Source: Helicobacter brantae (GTDB lineage Bacteria > Campylobacterota > Campylobacteria > Campylobacterales > Helicobacteraceae). Taken from it: 55,533 bases of DNA. Shown here piece after piece: positions 1 to 8,291 of this stretch. The notes beneath the pieces are model-generated. The model did no database searches. It was not told where the DNA came from and saw nothing but the letters and a program-made list of their open reading frames with translations. The stretch spans positions 1 through 55,533 of the forward strand of contig NZ_NXLV01000010.1 in the NCBI RefSeq assembly GCF_003364205.1. Direction: 5' to 3'. Each line of letters opens with the position of its first letter. The stretch's first letter is position 1. The position numbers and the translations under genes were made by a program.

Positions 1-3000
1 TTCAACTACAACGATTGGGAATCCCACCCTAACCCTTGATAGCTCAAAAAATCTCAATGTCAATATTGATAGCACTTCTTCTCTCACTCTAGCAAGTGTT
101 AGCACTTCTAGTGGGGCATTCAATGCTAGTGGTGATGGCTCACTTACTGCTACAAATATCACAAGTTCTAGCACTTCAGGAAGCAACACTATCAATGTAG
201 GGACATTGACACTTAGTGGCAACCTTACAGCACAACAAGGCTCAACTAACTCTATCACAGCCAATACTGCAACTTTCTCAGGAGAGATTTCTGCCAACAA
301 CAATAATGCATCATCTAGAAATCTTATCACAATCAATGAAAGTGTGACTTTCAATACAAATGCTTCTATCAAAGCAGATAGCAATAACAATAATACAGGC
401 AATATCTTCAAATTGAATGGAGCAGTGAATGGAACAATTACAGAAGTTACTAGCAAACAAGTTAATACCAAAAATATCCTAAGCTTTGATGGGACGACTG
501 CAAATACTCTTACAATTAATGATATCAATAAAACCGATACTCTTAGTTCAAATGCTTCAGGATATGTCTATATTGGCAAAAACCTTACTTCAGGCAGTGG
601 CTCAAGCCTTGCCCTTGCTTCAGGAGTCAATAACAACTGGAATTCAAGTGATTACACAGCCAACCTTAACCTCAAGGTTACAAACAATATCTACTCAAAA
701 AGCAAAGGATTTAACTATATCAATGTAGCTTCTTTAGAAGTAGGCACAACAGGACAAGATAATACTGGAACAATCACAAGTGATGGAGCGACAAACAATA
801 TTGCCACTTCAGGGAGATTCAAAGCCAACAAAATTACCTCAGAGTCTGGAGGGGTAATGAATGTTTTCATTGGTGGAAATGGAGAGATAGGCAGTATCAA
901 TGCAGGAGGTGGAAGTGGAAGTGGGAATGGAACCAACACAATTACTTTCACTGGTGCAAACACTCAAAGTATAGTCAAGGGTGATATTACTACCACAACA
1001 GCTGGAACTGGGACAACAAAAGTCAATAATCTCACCCTCTCAGGCTCAAACGCTACTCTTACCCTTGAGGGCAAGGACGCTAATGGCACAACTCACGCAA
1101 TCACTACTCTCAATGCAAGTGGAGCAAACACAATACTTGTGCTTGACAACTCAAAGGTTACAAGCGGAGCGATGAGCACAACGATTGGCACACTCAGCAA
1201 TGGAGCTAACCTCACAGCCACACTCAAAGGGCAAGGAACTGACAAAGAGGTAACTCTAGCTCTCAATGGCGGAACTCTTAAAGCTCTCACACTAGGAGAG
1301 ACAAGCACAGGAAATATCCTTGATTTGAGCAATGCTACTTCTATGAGTATCACAAACCAAGTCAATGTAGGAAATGGACAAGATCTTACAATCAAGCTCA
1401 AAAACACAACTCTAGCCCTCAATGGAGGATTAAGCACTTCAGGGAATGGCTCAAAGATAGAGTTAGTAGGAGATGATACCAATACTTCAAATGCCACACT
1501 CACAGGTAGAGCAGTTGCCCTCAGCAATCTTGCTCTAAGTGCGACAACTTCAAATACTCTCACTATCTCTAGCTCTTCAGCTGTGATTGATAGTATTAGT
1601 GCAAGTGGAACTACAAGCAATACTATTGCTTTAAGTGGCACACGCACTACAATTACTTCAGCTATCAATGTAAATGATACTAATAACAATAATCCTCTAA
1701 GCTTTGAGGTTACTAACTCCACTCTAGTGTTTGGCTCAAGTGATAATACGATTACTTCACTCACTTCAAATGGTGGATTAGTCGATCTCTCTGTGGGAGT
1801 GAAACCAGCAGGACAAGATATCTCCACACAAGACGCTATCACAGGACTTACTCCTGCTCTCCTCACAAGAGGACTTGTAAGAGAGGGAGAGGAAAGCGGA
1901 GTGGTTACAACTCCTGAAGCTCCTGTAGTTACAGATCCACAAGCTCCTTCTGTGGATTCTCAACCCTCCACTACTCCTAGCACCAATACAGGAAGCAAAG
2001 ATGCTAGAAACACTCTTACAATCACAAGTGGATTTACAGGAGAAGCGACATTCAAACTCTATGCAAGTTCTAATACAGCAGATAGAGTGGTCTTTACACA
2101 AGCCTCAACACTTGATGCAGGTGATGATGCAGACAACTCATCTAATGTAACAGGAAAAGCAATCATTGCTCTCACAGGAAATAGTGATATCTACAATATT
2201 ACTTTTGACGAGAATGGAAGCGACAATATTATGGTCGCTGATGCAAGTGGTGCAAATGGAAGTGTAGAAGTTGTGGGTGGAGAGAGTATGATAGGGACAA
2301 GCACAGCGATTGTCAATCTTGTTACAATAGATGAAAAAACTTATATCGGTGATGTAGTTGAGGGAGAAATCAATCAATCTCTCCAAGCCATAGCAAGTTC
2401 AGCCCTAGCTGTCAATTATGATCTCTACCTTGCCAACTTCAACTCTCTAAATAAGAGAATGGGAGAATTGCGAGATAATGATCACAATCAAGGAGTATGG
2501 GCTAGAGTCTTTGGTGGAAATATGAGCAATAGCTTTGGAGCAGGAAGTAAGACAGATTATCTCACAGCTCAAGCAGGATATGACTACTCACTTAGTGTAG
2601 GAGAGAATGCAAGAAACTATATGGGAATTGCCCTAGCTTATGGAACTTCTAGCACCAAGAGCAACACTCTAGGAATCAATGCGATAGGCACTCCATTTGA
2701 GAGCATTGCACTTGATAGAGTAGATTCTAATATGGTAGAAGTAGGACTTTATAACTCCTATGTCGCTGATAGTGGTTGGTATAATGACACAATTCTTAAA
2801 TTTGATTACATTATGAGTGAATTCTCTTTGAGCAATGATACAAGCGTGATGAGCAAAACCAATAACTTTGCAATGGTGCTCAGTGATGAGTTTGGTTATC
2901 GCTATAGCTTTGCAGAAAATGAAAAAGGAAGCTGGTATATTGATCCTCAAGTAGAAGTCGCCTTTGGATACTTCAATCAAAGCGATTTTAATCGTGCAGT

Positions 3001-3367
3001 GCTTAATAACGACAAAGTTCCTGCTAATCTCAATGCTTCTCAAGATGCTATTCTCACTCTAAGAAGCAGAATTGGAGCAAGTCTAGGGAAGAAATTCACT
3101 ACTGATAAAGGATTTGCAAGTCTTTATGTAGGAGCTTCTTATGAGTATGACTACATTGAGGGAGGACAATCTGAAGCAAGCACAAGAAGTGGAGGATATA
3201 TCACCCAACTTGACAAAGTAGAGAGCAATGGAAGAGCAGTGCTAAATGTAGGAAGCAATATTGAGCTAACTAAGGGGGCTAGACTTTATATCGATGTAGA
3301 AAAGAGCTTTGGAGATAAGCAAAGAACCTTTATGCAGTTTAATCTTGGAGCAAGATATAGTTTCTAA
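1..3367 (+). CDS. Autotransporter, 3' part (passenger end and beta-barrel)
   Basis: The reading frame is open from base 2 to the TAA ending at 3367, so this is the C-terminal ~1,120 residues of a protein that starts outside the window. The visible passenger is rich in Ser, Thr, Asn and Gly with short beta-strand repeats, as in Helicobacter autotransporters of the VacA-like type. A Pro/Thr/Ser linker at about 1905-2000 interrupts it. The conserved pre-barrel segment NYDLYLANFNSLNKRMGEL lies at about 2415-2470, followed by a ~290-residue beta-barrel beginning near GVWARVFGGN and ending in GARYSF; a terminal Phe is the usual outer-membrane assembly signal. The protein would insert its barrel in the outer membrane and expose the passenger. 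The paralogue at 48878 shares the pre-barrel segment but not exact sequence, so the two ends are different genes. Passenger function is unknown. Confidence 0.93.
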   Translation, partial: STTTIGNPTLTLDSSKNLNVNIDSTSSLTLASVSTSSGAFNASGDGSLTATNITSSSTSGSNTINVGTLTLSGNLTAQQGSTNSITANTATFSGEISANNNNASSRNLITINESVTFNTNASIKADSNNNNTGNIFKLNGAVNGTITEVTSKQVNTKNILSFDGTTANTLTINDINKTDTLSSNASGYVYIGKNLTSGSGSSLALASGVNNNWNSSDYTANLNLKVTNNIYSKSKGFNYINVASLEVGTTGQDNTGTITSDGATNNIATSGRFKANKITSESGGVMNVFIGGNGEIGSINAGGGSGSGNGTNTITFTGANTQSIVKGDITTTTAGTGTTKVNNLTLSGSNATLTLEGKDANGTTHAITTLNASGANTILVLDNSKVTSGAMSTTIGTLSNGANLTATLKGQGTDKEVTLALNGGTLKALTLGETSTGNILDLSNATSMSITNQVNVGNGQDLTIKLKNTTLALNGGLSTSGNGSKIELVGDDTNTSNATLTGRAVALSNLALSATTSNTLTISSSSAVIDSISASGTTSNTIALSGTRTTITSAINVNDTNNNNPLSFEVTNSTLVFGSSDNTITSLTSNGGLVDLSVGVKPAGQDISTQDAITGLTPALLTRGLVREGEESGVVTTPEAPVVTDPQAPSVDSQPSTTPSTNTGSKDARNTLTITSGFTGEATFKLYASSNTADRVVFTQASTLDAGDDADNSSNVTGKAIIALTGNSDIYNITFDENGSDNIMVADASGANGSVEVVGGESMIGTSTAIVNLVTIDEKTYIGDVVEGEINQSLQAIASSALAVNYDLYLANFNSLNKRMGELRDNDHNQGVWARVFGGNMSNSFGAGSKTDYLTAQAGYDYSLSVGENARNYMGIALAYGTSSTKSNTLGINAIGTPFESIALDRVDSNMVEVGLYNSYVADSGWYNDTILKFDYIMSEFSLSNDTSVMSKTNNFAMVLSDEFGYRYSFAENEKGSWYIDPQVEVAFGYFNQSDFNRAVLNNDKVPANLNASQDAILTLRSRIGASLGKKFTTDKGFASLYVGASYEYDYIEGGQSEASTRSGGYITQLDKVESNGRAVLNVGSNIELTKGARLYIDVEKSFGDKQRTFMQFNLGARYSF

Positions 3368-3533
3368 GACAAGTTAGAAAAGGGAGTGGGAGAAAAGCAA
3401 AAAAGAGGGAAAAAAGGAAAAGGGGAGTGGAGAGAAAGAGGTAGGGAAACCCCTCTCTCTTAACCTCTCTCACAAATCTTTTAAGAGGATAGAAAATCTC
3501 TTTATCTAGCTCTCTCATCAAAAAAATCTATCC

Positions 3534-3561
3534 ATAGATAGATAGATAGATAGATAGATAG
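3534..3561. repeat. ATAG tetranucleotide repeat, 7 copies
   Basis: Seven uninterrupted ATAG units (28 bases) lie about 165 bases downstream of the autotransporter stop codon, just before the first of three related hairpins. Perfect tetranucleotide runs of this length are prone to slippage. No gene is seen whose frame it would switch. Confidence 0.95.
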
Positions 3562-3570
3562 TAGTCTTGC

Positions 3571-3600
3571 TGATACCTCTACTCTAAGATAGAGGTATCA
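3571..3600 (+). terminator. Hairpin 1 of a three-copy family, terminator-like
   Basis: Arms tgatacctct (3571-3580) and agaggtatca (3591-3600) are perfectly complementary over 10 bp with a 10-base loop. A cagagcctatttttt tail follows. It would be an acceptable intrinsic terminator for the autotransporter transcript, although the T-run starts some 10 bases after the stem. Confidence 0.5.
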
Positions 3601-3703
3601 CAGAGCCTATTTTTTCTTTGTTGAGAATTTTGATTTTTAAGGCTCTGTTTTTGTTTTTTTCTCATTTTTGAGTGGGCTTTGCCCCACTCTAGCAAAGATT
3701 TGC

Positions 3704-3736
3704 TGATACTTCTTTAGCTTAAGCAAGGAAGTATCA
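3704..3736 (+). terminator. Hairpin 2 of a three-copy family, terminator-like
   Basis: Arms tgatacttc (3704-3712) and gaagtatca (3728-3736) pair over 9 bp, then cacaaag and five T. Sequence flanking both arms (tttgc before, cacaaag after) matches hairpin 1, with compensatory-looking change ctc/gag to ttc/gaa in the stem. Confidence 0.5.
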
Positions 3737-3849
3737 CAAAGTTTTTCCCCTAGCCTATTGCAAGAGGGTATAAAAGCCCTCTTTGAGATGGTGGAGGAGT
3801 ATTACAGAGTTTAAGAGTAGAAAAGGTTTCTCTCTTGGATAAGATTTGA

Positions 3850-3904
3850 TGATACCTCTTATCTCTAAGATTTTTTAGAGATTGTTTTAGAGTAAGAGGT
3901 ATCA
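3850..3904 (+). terminator. Hairpin 3 of a three-copy family, longer nested stem
   Basis: Outer arms tgatacctctta (3850-3861) and taagaggtatca (3893-3904) pair over 12 bp. An inner stem tctctaa/ttagaga (3862-3868 with 3875-3881) nests inside. The copy is followed by tagagtttta. It is the same design as hairpins 1 and 2 with a longer insert. Confidence 0.5.
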
Positions 3905-4013
3905 TAGAGTTTTATGCTTTTTATGAAGAGTTTTTTAGTCTCCTCATAAAAGTTTTATTTCTAGGGGTTTTTCCTTTGTAAGTTGTTATATCCTAGAGAT
4001 AAAACCTCCTTAT

Positions 4014-4025
4014 CCCCCCCCCCCC
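4014..4025. repeat. C12 homopolymer tract, intergenic
   Basis: Twelve consecutive C on the plus strand lie about 140 bases from the 3' end of the tRNA gene. Such tracts in Helicobacter normally serve phase variation, but here no reading frame on either strand is convincingly interrupted by it. Confidence 0.95.
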
Positions 4026-4166
4026 AAGGAGTGCAAAAACTCTTGTTCTTGGTAGTTTTTTCATTATTTGGAGTGGGCTTTGGCTCACTCTACTCTTCAC
4101 TAACTCTGCAAAATACCAAAATCGTTTTGTGCTTAAAATATAGAGATGATAAAATGGGAGATAAAG

Positions 4167-4243
4167 TGGTGTCCCCAGAGAGGTTTGAACTCCCGACCTT
4201 ACGATTAGGAATCGTATGCTCTATCCAGCTGAGCTATGAGGAC
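4167..4243 (-). tRNA. tRNA-Arg (anticodon CCT)
   Basis: Read on the minus strand, the acceptor stem gtcctca pairs with tggggac, followed by discriminator A and an encoded CCA. The D arm contains agctcagctggatagagc, the anticodon stem tacga/tcgta encloses loop ttcctaa giving anticodon CCT, and the T arm contains gggagttcaaacctctc with the TTCAA core. It reads codon AGG. The total length with CCA is 77 bases. It lies 23 bases downstream of hup on the same strand and may be cotranscribed with it. Confidence 0.95.
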
Positions 4244-4266
4244 AAGCCCCCAAGAAGGGGGAGAGA

Positions 4267-4551
4267 TTACTTAGCAGCTGCTACGCTATCTTTAAGACCT
4301 TTTCCAGGCTTGAATTTAGGAACAAATTTATCAGCAGTCTTGTAAGTTTTATTGCTTCCAGGAACTTTTCCTTCTTTTCCTTTTTGCATTGCAACCTCAA
4401 ATTTACCAAAACCAACAAGCTCAATGCTCTCTTTTTTGATTAGAGCTTTCTCAACTCCTGCAACAAAAGCATTGATTGCTCTCTCTGCATCCTTCTTAGT
4501 TTCAAACTCACCAACTTCTTTTACAAGTTCTACAAATTCTGACTTATTCAT
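4267..4551 (-). CDS. hup: HU family DNA-binding protein
   Basis: This 94-residue protein is a histone-like nucleoid protein of the HU/IHF family that binds and bends DNA as a dimer. It starts MNKSEFVELV, has the two-helix dimerisation core, the conserved GFGKFEV beta segment (about residues 47-53), and the DNA-binding arm ending with a VPKFKPGKGLKD-type C-terminus diagnostic for the family. Length is normal. The start has a good ribosome-binding site (tggaggtttctg before ATG). A -10-like TAGAAT lies upstream on the same strand at 4608-4613. In H. pylori hup sits beside der; here it is beside a tRNA and divergent from gap. Confidence 0.95.
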   Translation of the reverse strand: MNKSEFVELVKEVGEFETKKDAERAINAFVAGVEKALIKKESIELVGFGKFEVAMQKGKEGKVPGSNKTYKTADKFVPKFKPGKGLKDSVAAAK

Positions 4552-4607
4552 CAGAAACCTCCATATAGAAATAATATTGCATCTTTGAGAGAACCAAAGA
4601 TTGAGGC

Positions 4608-4613
4608 ATTCTA
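4608..4613 (-). promoter_or_regulatory. Probable hup promoter, -10 box
   Basis: TAGAAT preceded by TTG on the minus strand, 57 bases before the hup start codon, in a T-rich upstream region typical of Helicobacter sigma-80 promoters, which lack a clear -35 box. Confidence 0.5.
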
Positions 4614-4718
4614 CAAAGTTTTTTTTAAATAATCAAGAATAATCAAGCAAATAAGGGGAGTTTTGAGCTTTATTGCAACTTTTTGACACTTTTTTTCCTC
4701 TTTTTTTCTAGCATAAGA

Positions 4719-4724
4719 TAGAAT
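4719..4724 (+). promoter_or_regulatory. Probable gap operon promoter, -10 box
   Basis: TAGAAT on the plus strand, 37 bases before the gap ATG, preceded by T-rich runs. It is divergent from the hup promoter in the same 209-base spacer. Confidence 0.5.
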
Positions 4725-4760
4725 CTAGCTCATACTATCTCATTACTATAAGGAGTCCTT

Positions 4761-5750
4761 ATGCCAAAAGTAGGTATCAATGGAAGTGGTCGTATTGGAC
4801 TTTGCACTGCAAGAATTATTGCAAACCGAAAAGATTTAGAGCTTGGAGCTATCAATACCACAGCAGATATTGATACCCTCATTCATCTTTTGCGTTATGA
4901 CTCCATTCATCGTGGATTTGAAGTGCGAAAAATAGATGACAACACTATTGCGATGGGAAATTCTAAGAATATCAAAGTCTTAAGCAATCGAGAGATTACA
5001 AAGATTGGCTTTGAAAAATACGATATTGAGGGCGTGATAGAATGCACAGGGGCTTTCAATTCTCTTGAGAAATCCACCCCTCATCTTCATCACAGCATTC
5101 AAAAAGTCATCATCTCTGCCCCTGCTGAAAATACCCCTACTTTTGTCTATGGGGTTAATCACACAGCCTATAATGGAGAAAGTATCATCTCCAATGCAAG
5201 TTGCACTACAAACTGCCTAGCCCCACTTGTCAAAGTCCTAGATGAGAGATACACTATCATTGATGGCTTAATGACGACAATCCATAGCTATACCAATGAT
5301 CAAAACCTCCTAGATGTCAAACATAGTGATATTAGAAGAGCAAGGGCAGCAGGAGTGAATATGATTCCTACCAAAACTGGGGCTGCCAAAGCCATAGGAC
5401 TTGTCCTCCCTCATCTTCAGGGCAAACTCAATGGTTTTGCAATCCGAGTGCCAACCCCTGATGTGAGCTTGATTGATCTAAGTGTCAATCTCAAAGAGAA
5501 GACTTCTATTCAAGAGATAAATACTCTATTCAAAGAAGCTTCACTAGGAGAGATGAGGGGGATTATTGAAGTTGATGAAGAAAAAAGAGTTTCAAGCGAT
5601 TTTATCGGCTCAAATGCAAGTGCGATTTTTATCCCTGACAAAACAACACTTCTTAATGATACTCACGCCAAAATCTTAGCGTGGTATGATAATGAAATGG
5701 GTTATTGTCATCGCCTTGTGGATATGAGTGTCTATGCCCTCACACATTAA
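4761..5750 (+). CDS. gap: Glyceraldehyde-3-phosphate dehydrogenase
   Basis: This enzyme interconverts glyceraldehyde-3-phosphate and 1,3-bisphosphoglycerate in the cytoplasm. The 329-residue length is normal. The N-terminal Rossmann motif is VGINGSGRIGL, and the active-site peptide SNASCTTNCLAPL carries the catalytic Cys. The C-terminal AWYDNEMGYCHR is also characteristic. After the second strand the sequence reads AINTTAD rather than the Asp-containing loop usual in strictly NAD-specific enzymes, so use of NADP is possible (inference). The start has an aaggag ribosome-binding site about 5 bases upstream. It begins a run of glycolytic genes gap-pgi-pgk on the same strand with 16-base spacing to pgi. 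Confidence 0.96.
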   Translation: MPKVGINGSGRIGLCTARIIANRKDLELGAINTTADIDTLIHLLRYDSIHRGFEVRKIDDNTIAMGNSKNIKVLSNREITKIGFEKYDIEGVIECTGAFNSLEKSTPHLHHSIQKVIISAPAENTPTFVYGVNHTAYNGESIISNASCTTNCLAPLVKVLDERYTIIDGLMTTIHSYTNDQNLLDVKHSDIRRARAAGVNMIPTKTGAAKAIGLVLPHLQGKLNGFAIRVPTPDVSLIDLSVNLKEKTSIQEINTLFKEASLGEMRGIIEVDEEKRVSSDFIGSNASAIFIPDKTTLLNDTHAKILAWYDNEMGYCHRLVDMSVYALTH

Positions 5751-5766
5751 GTCAAAGGATTGAAAT

Positions 5767-7026
5767 ATGGTTGTTTTTGAGAATTTTTTGGAAAATACAG
5801 GATCCAAATCCACTCCTCACCCAAGTGCCAATGCACTAGATAACCTCTATGATCTTATAGTCAAAGAAAAAGTGGCTGATCATAGTGGATACTATCGTTT
5901 GCCTTTTGAGGATAAAGGACCAAAGGATTGCCAAGAGTATATCCAAACTCACAAAGAACTTCTCTCAACCCTAAAAAATCTCATTGTCATTGGCGTGGGG
6001 GGTAGCTCTTTGGGGACGAAAGCTATCGATACAATGCTCTGTCATCTCCCTCATCGTAAAAATATTGCTCTCAAATTCCTAGAGCATACCGATCCTATTG
6101 AGATCACCAAAGCTCTGCAAGGTGTGGAGGTAGAAAACTCACTTTTTTTAGTCATCTCCAAATCTGGCACAACCATTGAAACCTCCTCTCTTGCAAAATA
6201 TGTCCTCTCTCACTACAATCTCCTCTCTCACAAATCTCATCTTGCCATCATCACCGATGAAGGCTCTCCACTGCAAAAATGGGCTATGGAGAATGAAGTT
6301 GCTTGTATTGATATAGCCAAAAATGTAGGGGGGAGATTTTCAGTGCTAAGCTCTGTGGGGCTTTTGCCTTTGATGATTTTAGGATATGATATCCCCTCAC
6401 TTCTTGAGGGAGCAAAAAAGTTTATGATGAGCTTTTTGTATCGCAAAGAAGATCATATCTTGAGAAAAGCAATCTTCCTAGCAAAAAGTCGTGATCGCTA
6501 CCCTATCAATGTCCTGTTTTCTTACTCAAGCTCTTTTAAAGATTTCAATGCGTGGTATGTGCAACTTTGGGCTGAGAGTTTGGGGAAAATTGACACCTAT
6601 GGCAAAAAAGTGGGGCTTACTCCTATTGCTCTAATTGGAAGCATTGATCAGCATTCATTTTTGCAACTCATTACTCAAGGGGTTATGGATAAAACCATTA
6701 CTTTCCTTAATATCAATCGCCGAAATTACTCTGAACCCAAAATCCCTGATTTTAAAATGCAATATCTTGAAAGCACAGATTTTGTCAATAATACTTCCTT
6801 TGCCAAACTCTTAAGCTATCAGCAAATTGCCACAATGCAGACAATCCAAAATGAGGGAATCCCCACAGATGAAATCAAAGTAGATATGCTTTGTGAAGAG
6901 AGTGTGGGAACTTTGATTTTCTACTTTGAGCTTCTCACCTCTTGTGTAGGTAAAATTTTGGATATCAACACCTATGATCAACCCGGTGTGGAATTTGGAA
7001 AAATTCGGCTTAGAGAGATGTTTTAA
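5767..7026 (+). CDS. pgi: Glucose-6-phosphate isomerase
   Basis: Catalyses fructose-6-phosphate/glucose-6-phosphate isomerisation. The SIS-fold signature is seen as IVIGVGGSSLGTKAI near residue 75 and LVISKSGTTIETS near residue 130, with NVGGRFSVLSSVG after it. At 419 residues it is the short form found in Campylobacterota rather than the ~550-residue enterobacterial form. A ribosome-binding site (aaaggattgaaat) precedes the ATG. It sits between gap and pgk with short spacing, implying cotranscription of a gluconeogenic/glycolytic cluster. Confidence 0.93.
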   Translation: MVVFENFLENTGSKSTPHPSANALDNLYDLIVKEKVADHSGYYRLPFEDKGPKDCQEYIQTHKELLSTLKNLIVIGVGGSSLGTKAIDTMLCHLPHRKNIALKFLEHTDPIEITKALQGVEVENSLFLVISKSGTTIETSSLAKYVLSHYNLLSHKSHLAIITDEGSPLQKWAMENEVACIDIAKNVGGRFSVLSSVGLLPLMILGYDIPSLLEGAKKFMMSFLYRKEDHILRKAIFLAKSRDRYPINVLFSYSSSFKDFNAWYVQLWAESLGKIDTYGKKVGLTPIALIGSIDQHSFLQLITQGVMDKTITFLNINRRNYSEPKIPDFKMQYLESTDFVNNTSFAKLLSYQQIATMQTIQNEGIPTDEIKVDMLCEESVGTLIFYFELLTSCVGKILDINTYDQPGVEFGKIRLREMF

Positions 7027-7075
7027 TTACCCTAAACTTGCTACAATTAGCAATATTTCAAAAATGGAGAAGACA

Positions 7076-8290
7076 ATGCTAGAAGTTGCTGGAATTGAGT
7101 TAATGCAAAAAGTCAAAACAATCCGAGATATTGATGTGGCAGGAAAACGCGTTTTAATCCGTGTAGATTTCAATGTGCCAATGGATAGAGAGTTTAATAT
7201 CTCTGATGATACTCGCATTAGAGAAGCACTCCCCACGATCAACTACTGCATTGATCATCAAGCAAAAAATATCATTCTAGTCAGCCATCTTGGACGCCCA
7301 AGTGGCAAAAATGCTGAACTTTCTCTCAAGCACATCATCAAACGCCTTGAGCGACTTTTGGGAAGAAGCGTTGTGTTTGCCGATGATATTGATAGTGCCA
7401 AAAGCATTCAAGCCACACTCAAAAACAACGCAATCATCTTGCTAGAAAATATCCGATTCTACAAAGGCGAAGAACAAAACGATGACAAACTCAGCAAAGA
7501 GTTAGCAAGTCTATGTGATGTCTATGTCAATGATGCATTTGGCACAAGCCACAGAGCTCACGCAAGCACTCACGGCACTGCTAAATACACTCAAGAGAAA
7601 GTCGCAGGACTACTCCTAAAAAAAGAAATCGATTCTTTTGCCAAAGCGTTTTCAAACCCACTCAAACCCGTTTTGCTCATCATTGGAGGAAGCAAAGTCA
7701 GCTCCAAACTTGCCTTACTCAACAATATCTTAGGACTTGTAGATAAAATCATCATCGGTGGAGCGATGAGCAATACATTTCTACAAGCTCTAGGCAATGA
7801 TATGCAAAAATCTCTTGTAGAAAAAGATCTTATCACTCAAGCCAAAGCTATTCTAGATCACGCCAAAGAAAAAGGAGTAAAAATCTATCTCCCTGTTGAT
7901 GTAGTCAGCACTGATTCGCTTCAATCTCCAAGTGAGATCAAAATCTCTCCAGTCCAAGATGTCCCTAGCAACTTTATGGCTGTAGATGTTGGACCTGCAA
8001 GCACAAAGCTATTCAACCAAGTAATCCGCGATAGCCAAACAATCGTTTGGAATGGACCACTAGGAGTTTATGAGATGACACAATTCTCACGAGGGACTTT
8101 TAGTGTCGCTCATAGTATCGCTGATACTTATGCTTTCAGTCTTATTGGTGGAGGAGATACAGCAGATGCTGTGGATAAGGCAGGAGAGAGAGATAATATG
8201 AGCTTCATCTCCACAGGTGGAGGAGCTTCTTTGGAGCTACTAGAGGGCAAAGTCCTCCCTGCATTTGAAGTCTTGGATAAGAGAAACTAA
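7076..8290 (+). CDS. pgk: Phosphoglycerate kinase
   Basis: Transfers phosphate between 1,3-bisphosphoglycerate and ADP. From this start the protein has 404 residues, the usual size. The N-terminal signature [14 protein letters not shown], the SHLGRPSG loop, and the C-terminal nucleotide-binding segment with GGGDTADAV and [15 protein letters not shown] are all present. The frame is open further upstream into pgi, but ATG 7076 has a ggagaa ribosome-binding site five bases before it and gives a normal N-terminus; ATG 7064 and ATG 7103 are alternatives. It is followed after one base by corA. Confidence 0.95.
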   Translation: MLEVAGIELMQKVKTIRDIDVAGKRVLIRVDFNVPMDREFNISDDTRIREALPTINYCIDHQAKNIILVSHLGRPSGKNAELSLKHIIKRLERLLGRSVVFADDIDSAKSIQATLKNNAIILLENIRFYKGEEQNDDKLSKELASLCDVYVNDAFGTSHRAHASTHGTAKYTQEKVAGLLLKKEIDSFAKAFSNPLKPVLLIIGGSKVSSKLALLNNILGLVDKIIIGGAMSNTFLQALGNDMQKSLVEKDLITQAKAILDHAKEKGVKIYLPVDVVSTDSLQSPSEIKISPVQDVPSNFMAVDVGPASTKLFNQVIRDSQTIVWNGPLGVYEMTQFSRGTFSVAHSIADTYAFSLIGGGDTADAVDKAGERDNMSFISTGGGASLELLEGKVLPAFEVLDKRN

Positions 8291-8291
8291 A

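Larger units (their letters stand above)
3368..4166. other. Non-coding region with hairpins, microsatellite and C12 tract
   Basis: About 800 bases separate the autotransporter stop codon from the tRNA. I see no convincing gene. The stretch holds an ATAG repeat, three related gatac-type inverted repeats each followed by a T-rich stretch, two copies of a second hairpin (agtgggctttgccccact near 3671 and a diverged copy near 4073), and a C12 tract. A plus-strand frame from TTG 3983 runs through the tRNA and into hup antisense and is not believed to be real. Confidence 0.7.

Noticed and set aside
1093-1866. Long antisense frames under the autotransporter genes (also 51508-52344, 52345-52848, 54424-54804)
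   Set aside because: They mirror the Ser/Thr/Asn-rich coding strand and give Val/Leu/Pro-rich products without start signals, a composition artefact.
3983-4345. 120-codon plus-strand frame from TTG through the C12 tract
   Set aside because: It runs through the tRNA-Arg gene and into hup antisense; beyond a short hydrophobic stretch it has no protein-like features.
7064-7075. Earlier pgk start ATG 7064 or in-frame extension into pgi
   Set aside because: The ggagaa needed for the 7076 start is part of this stretch; the extension gives residues not found in the family.
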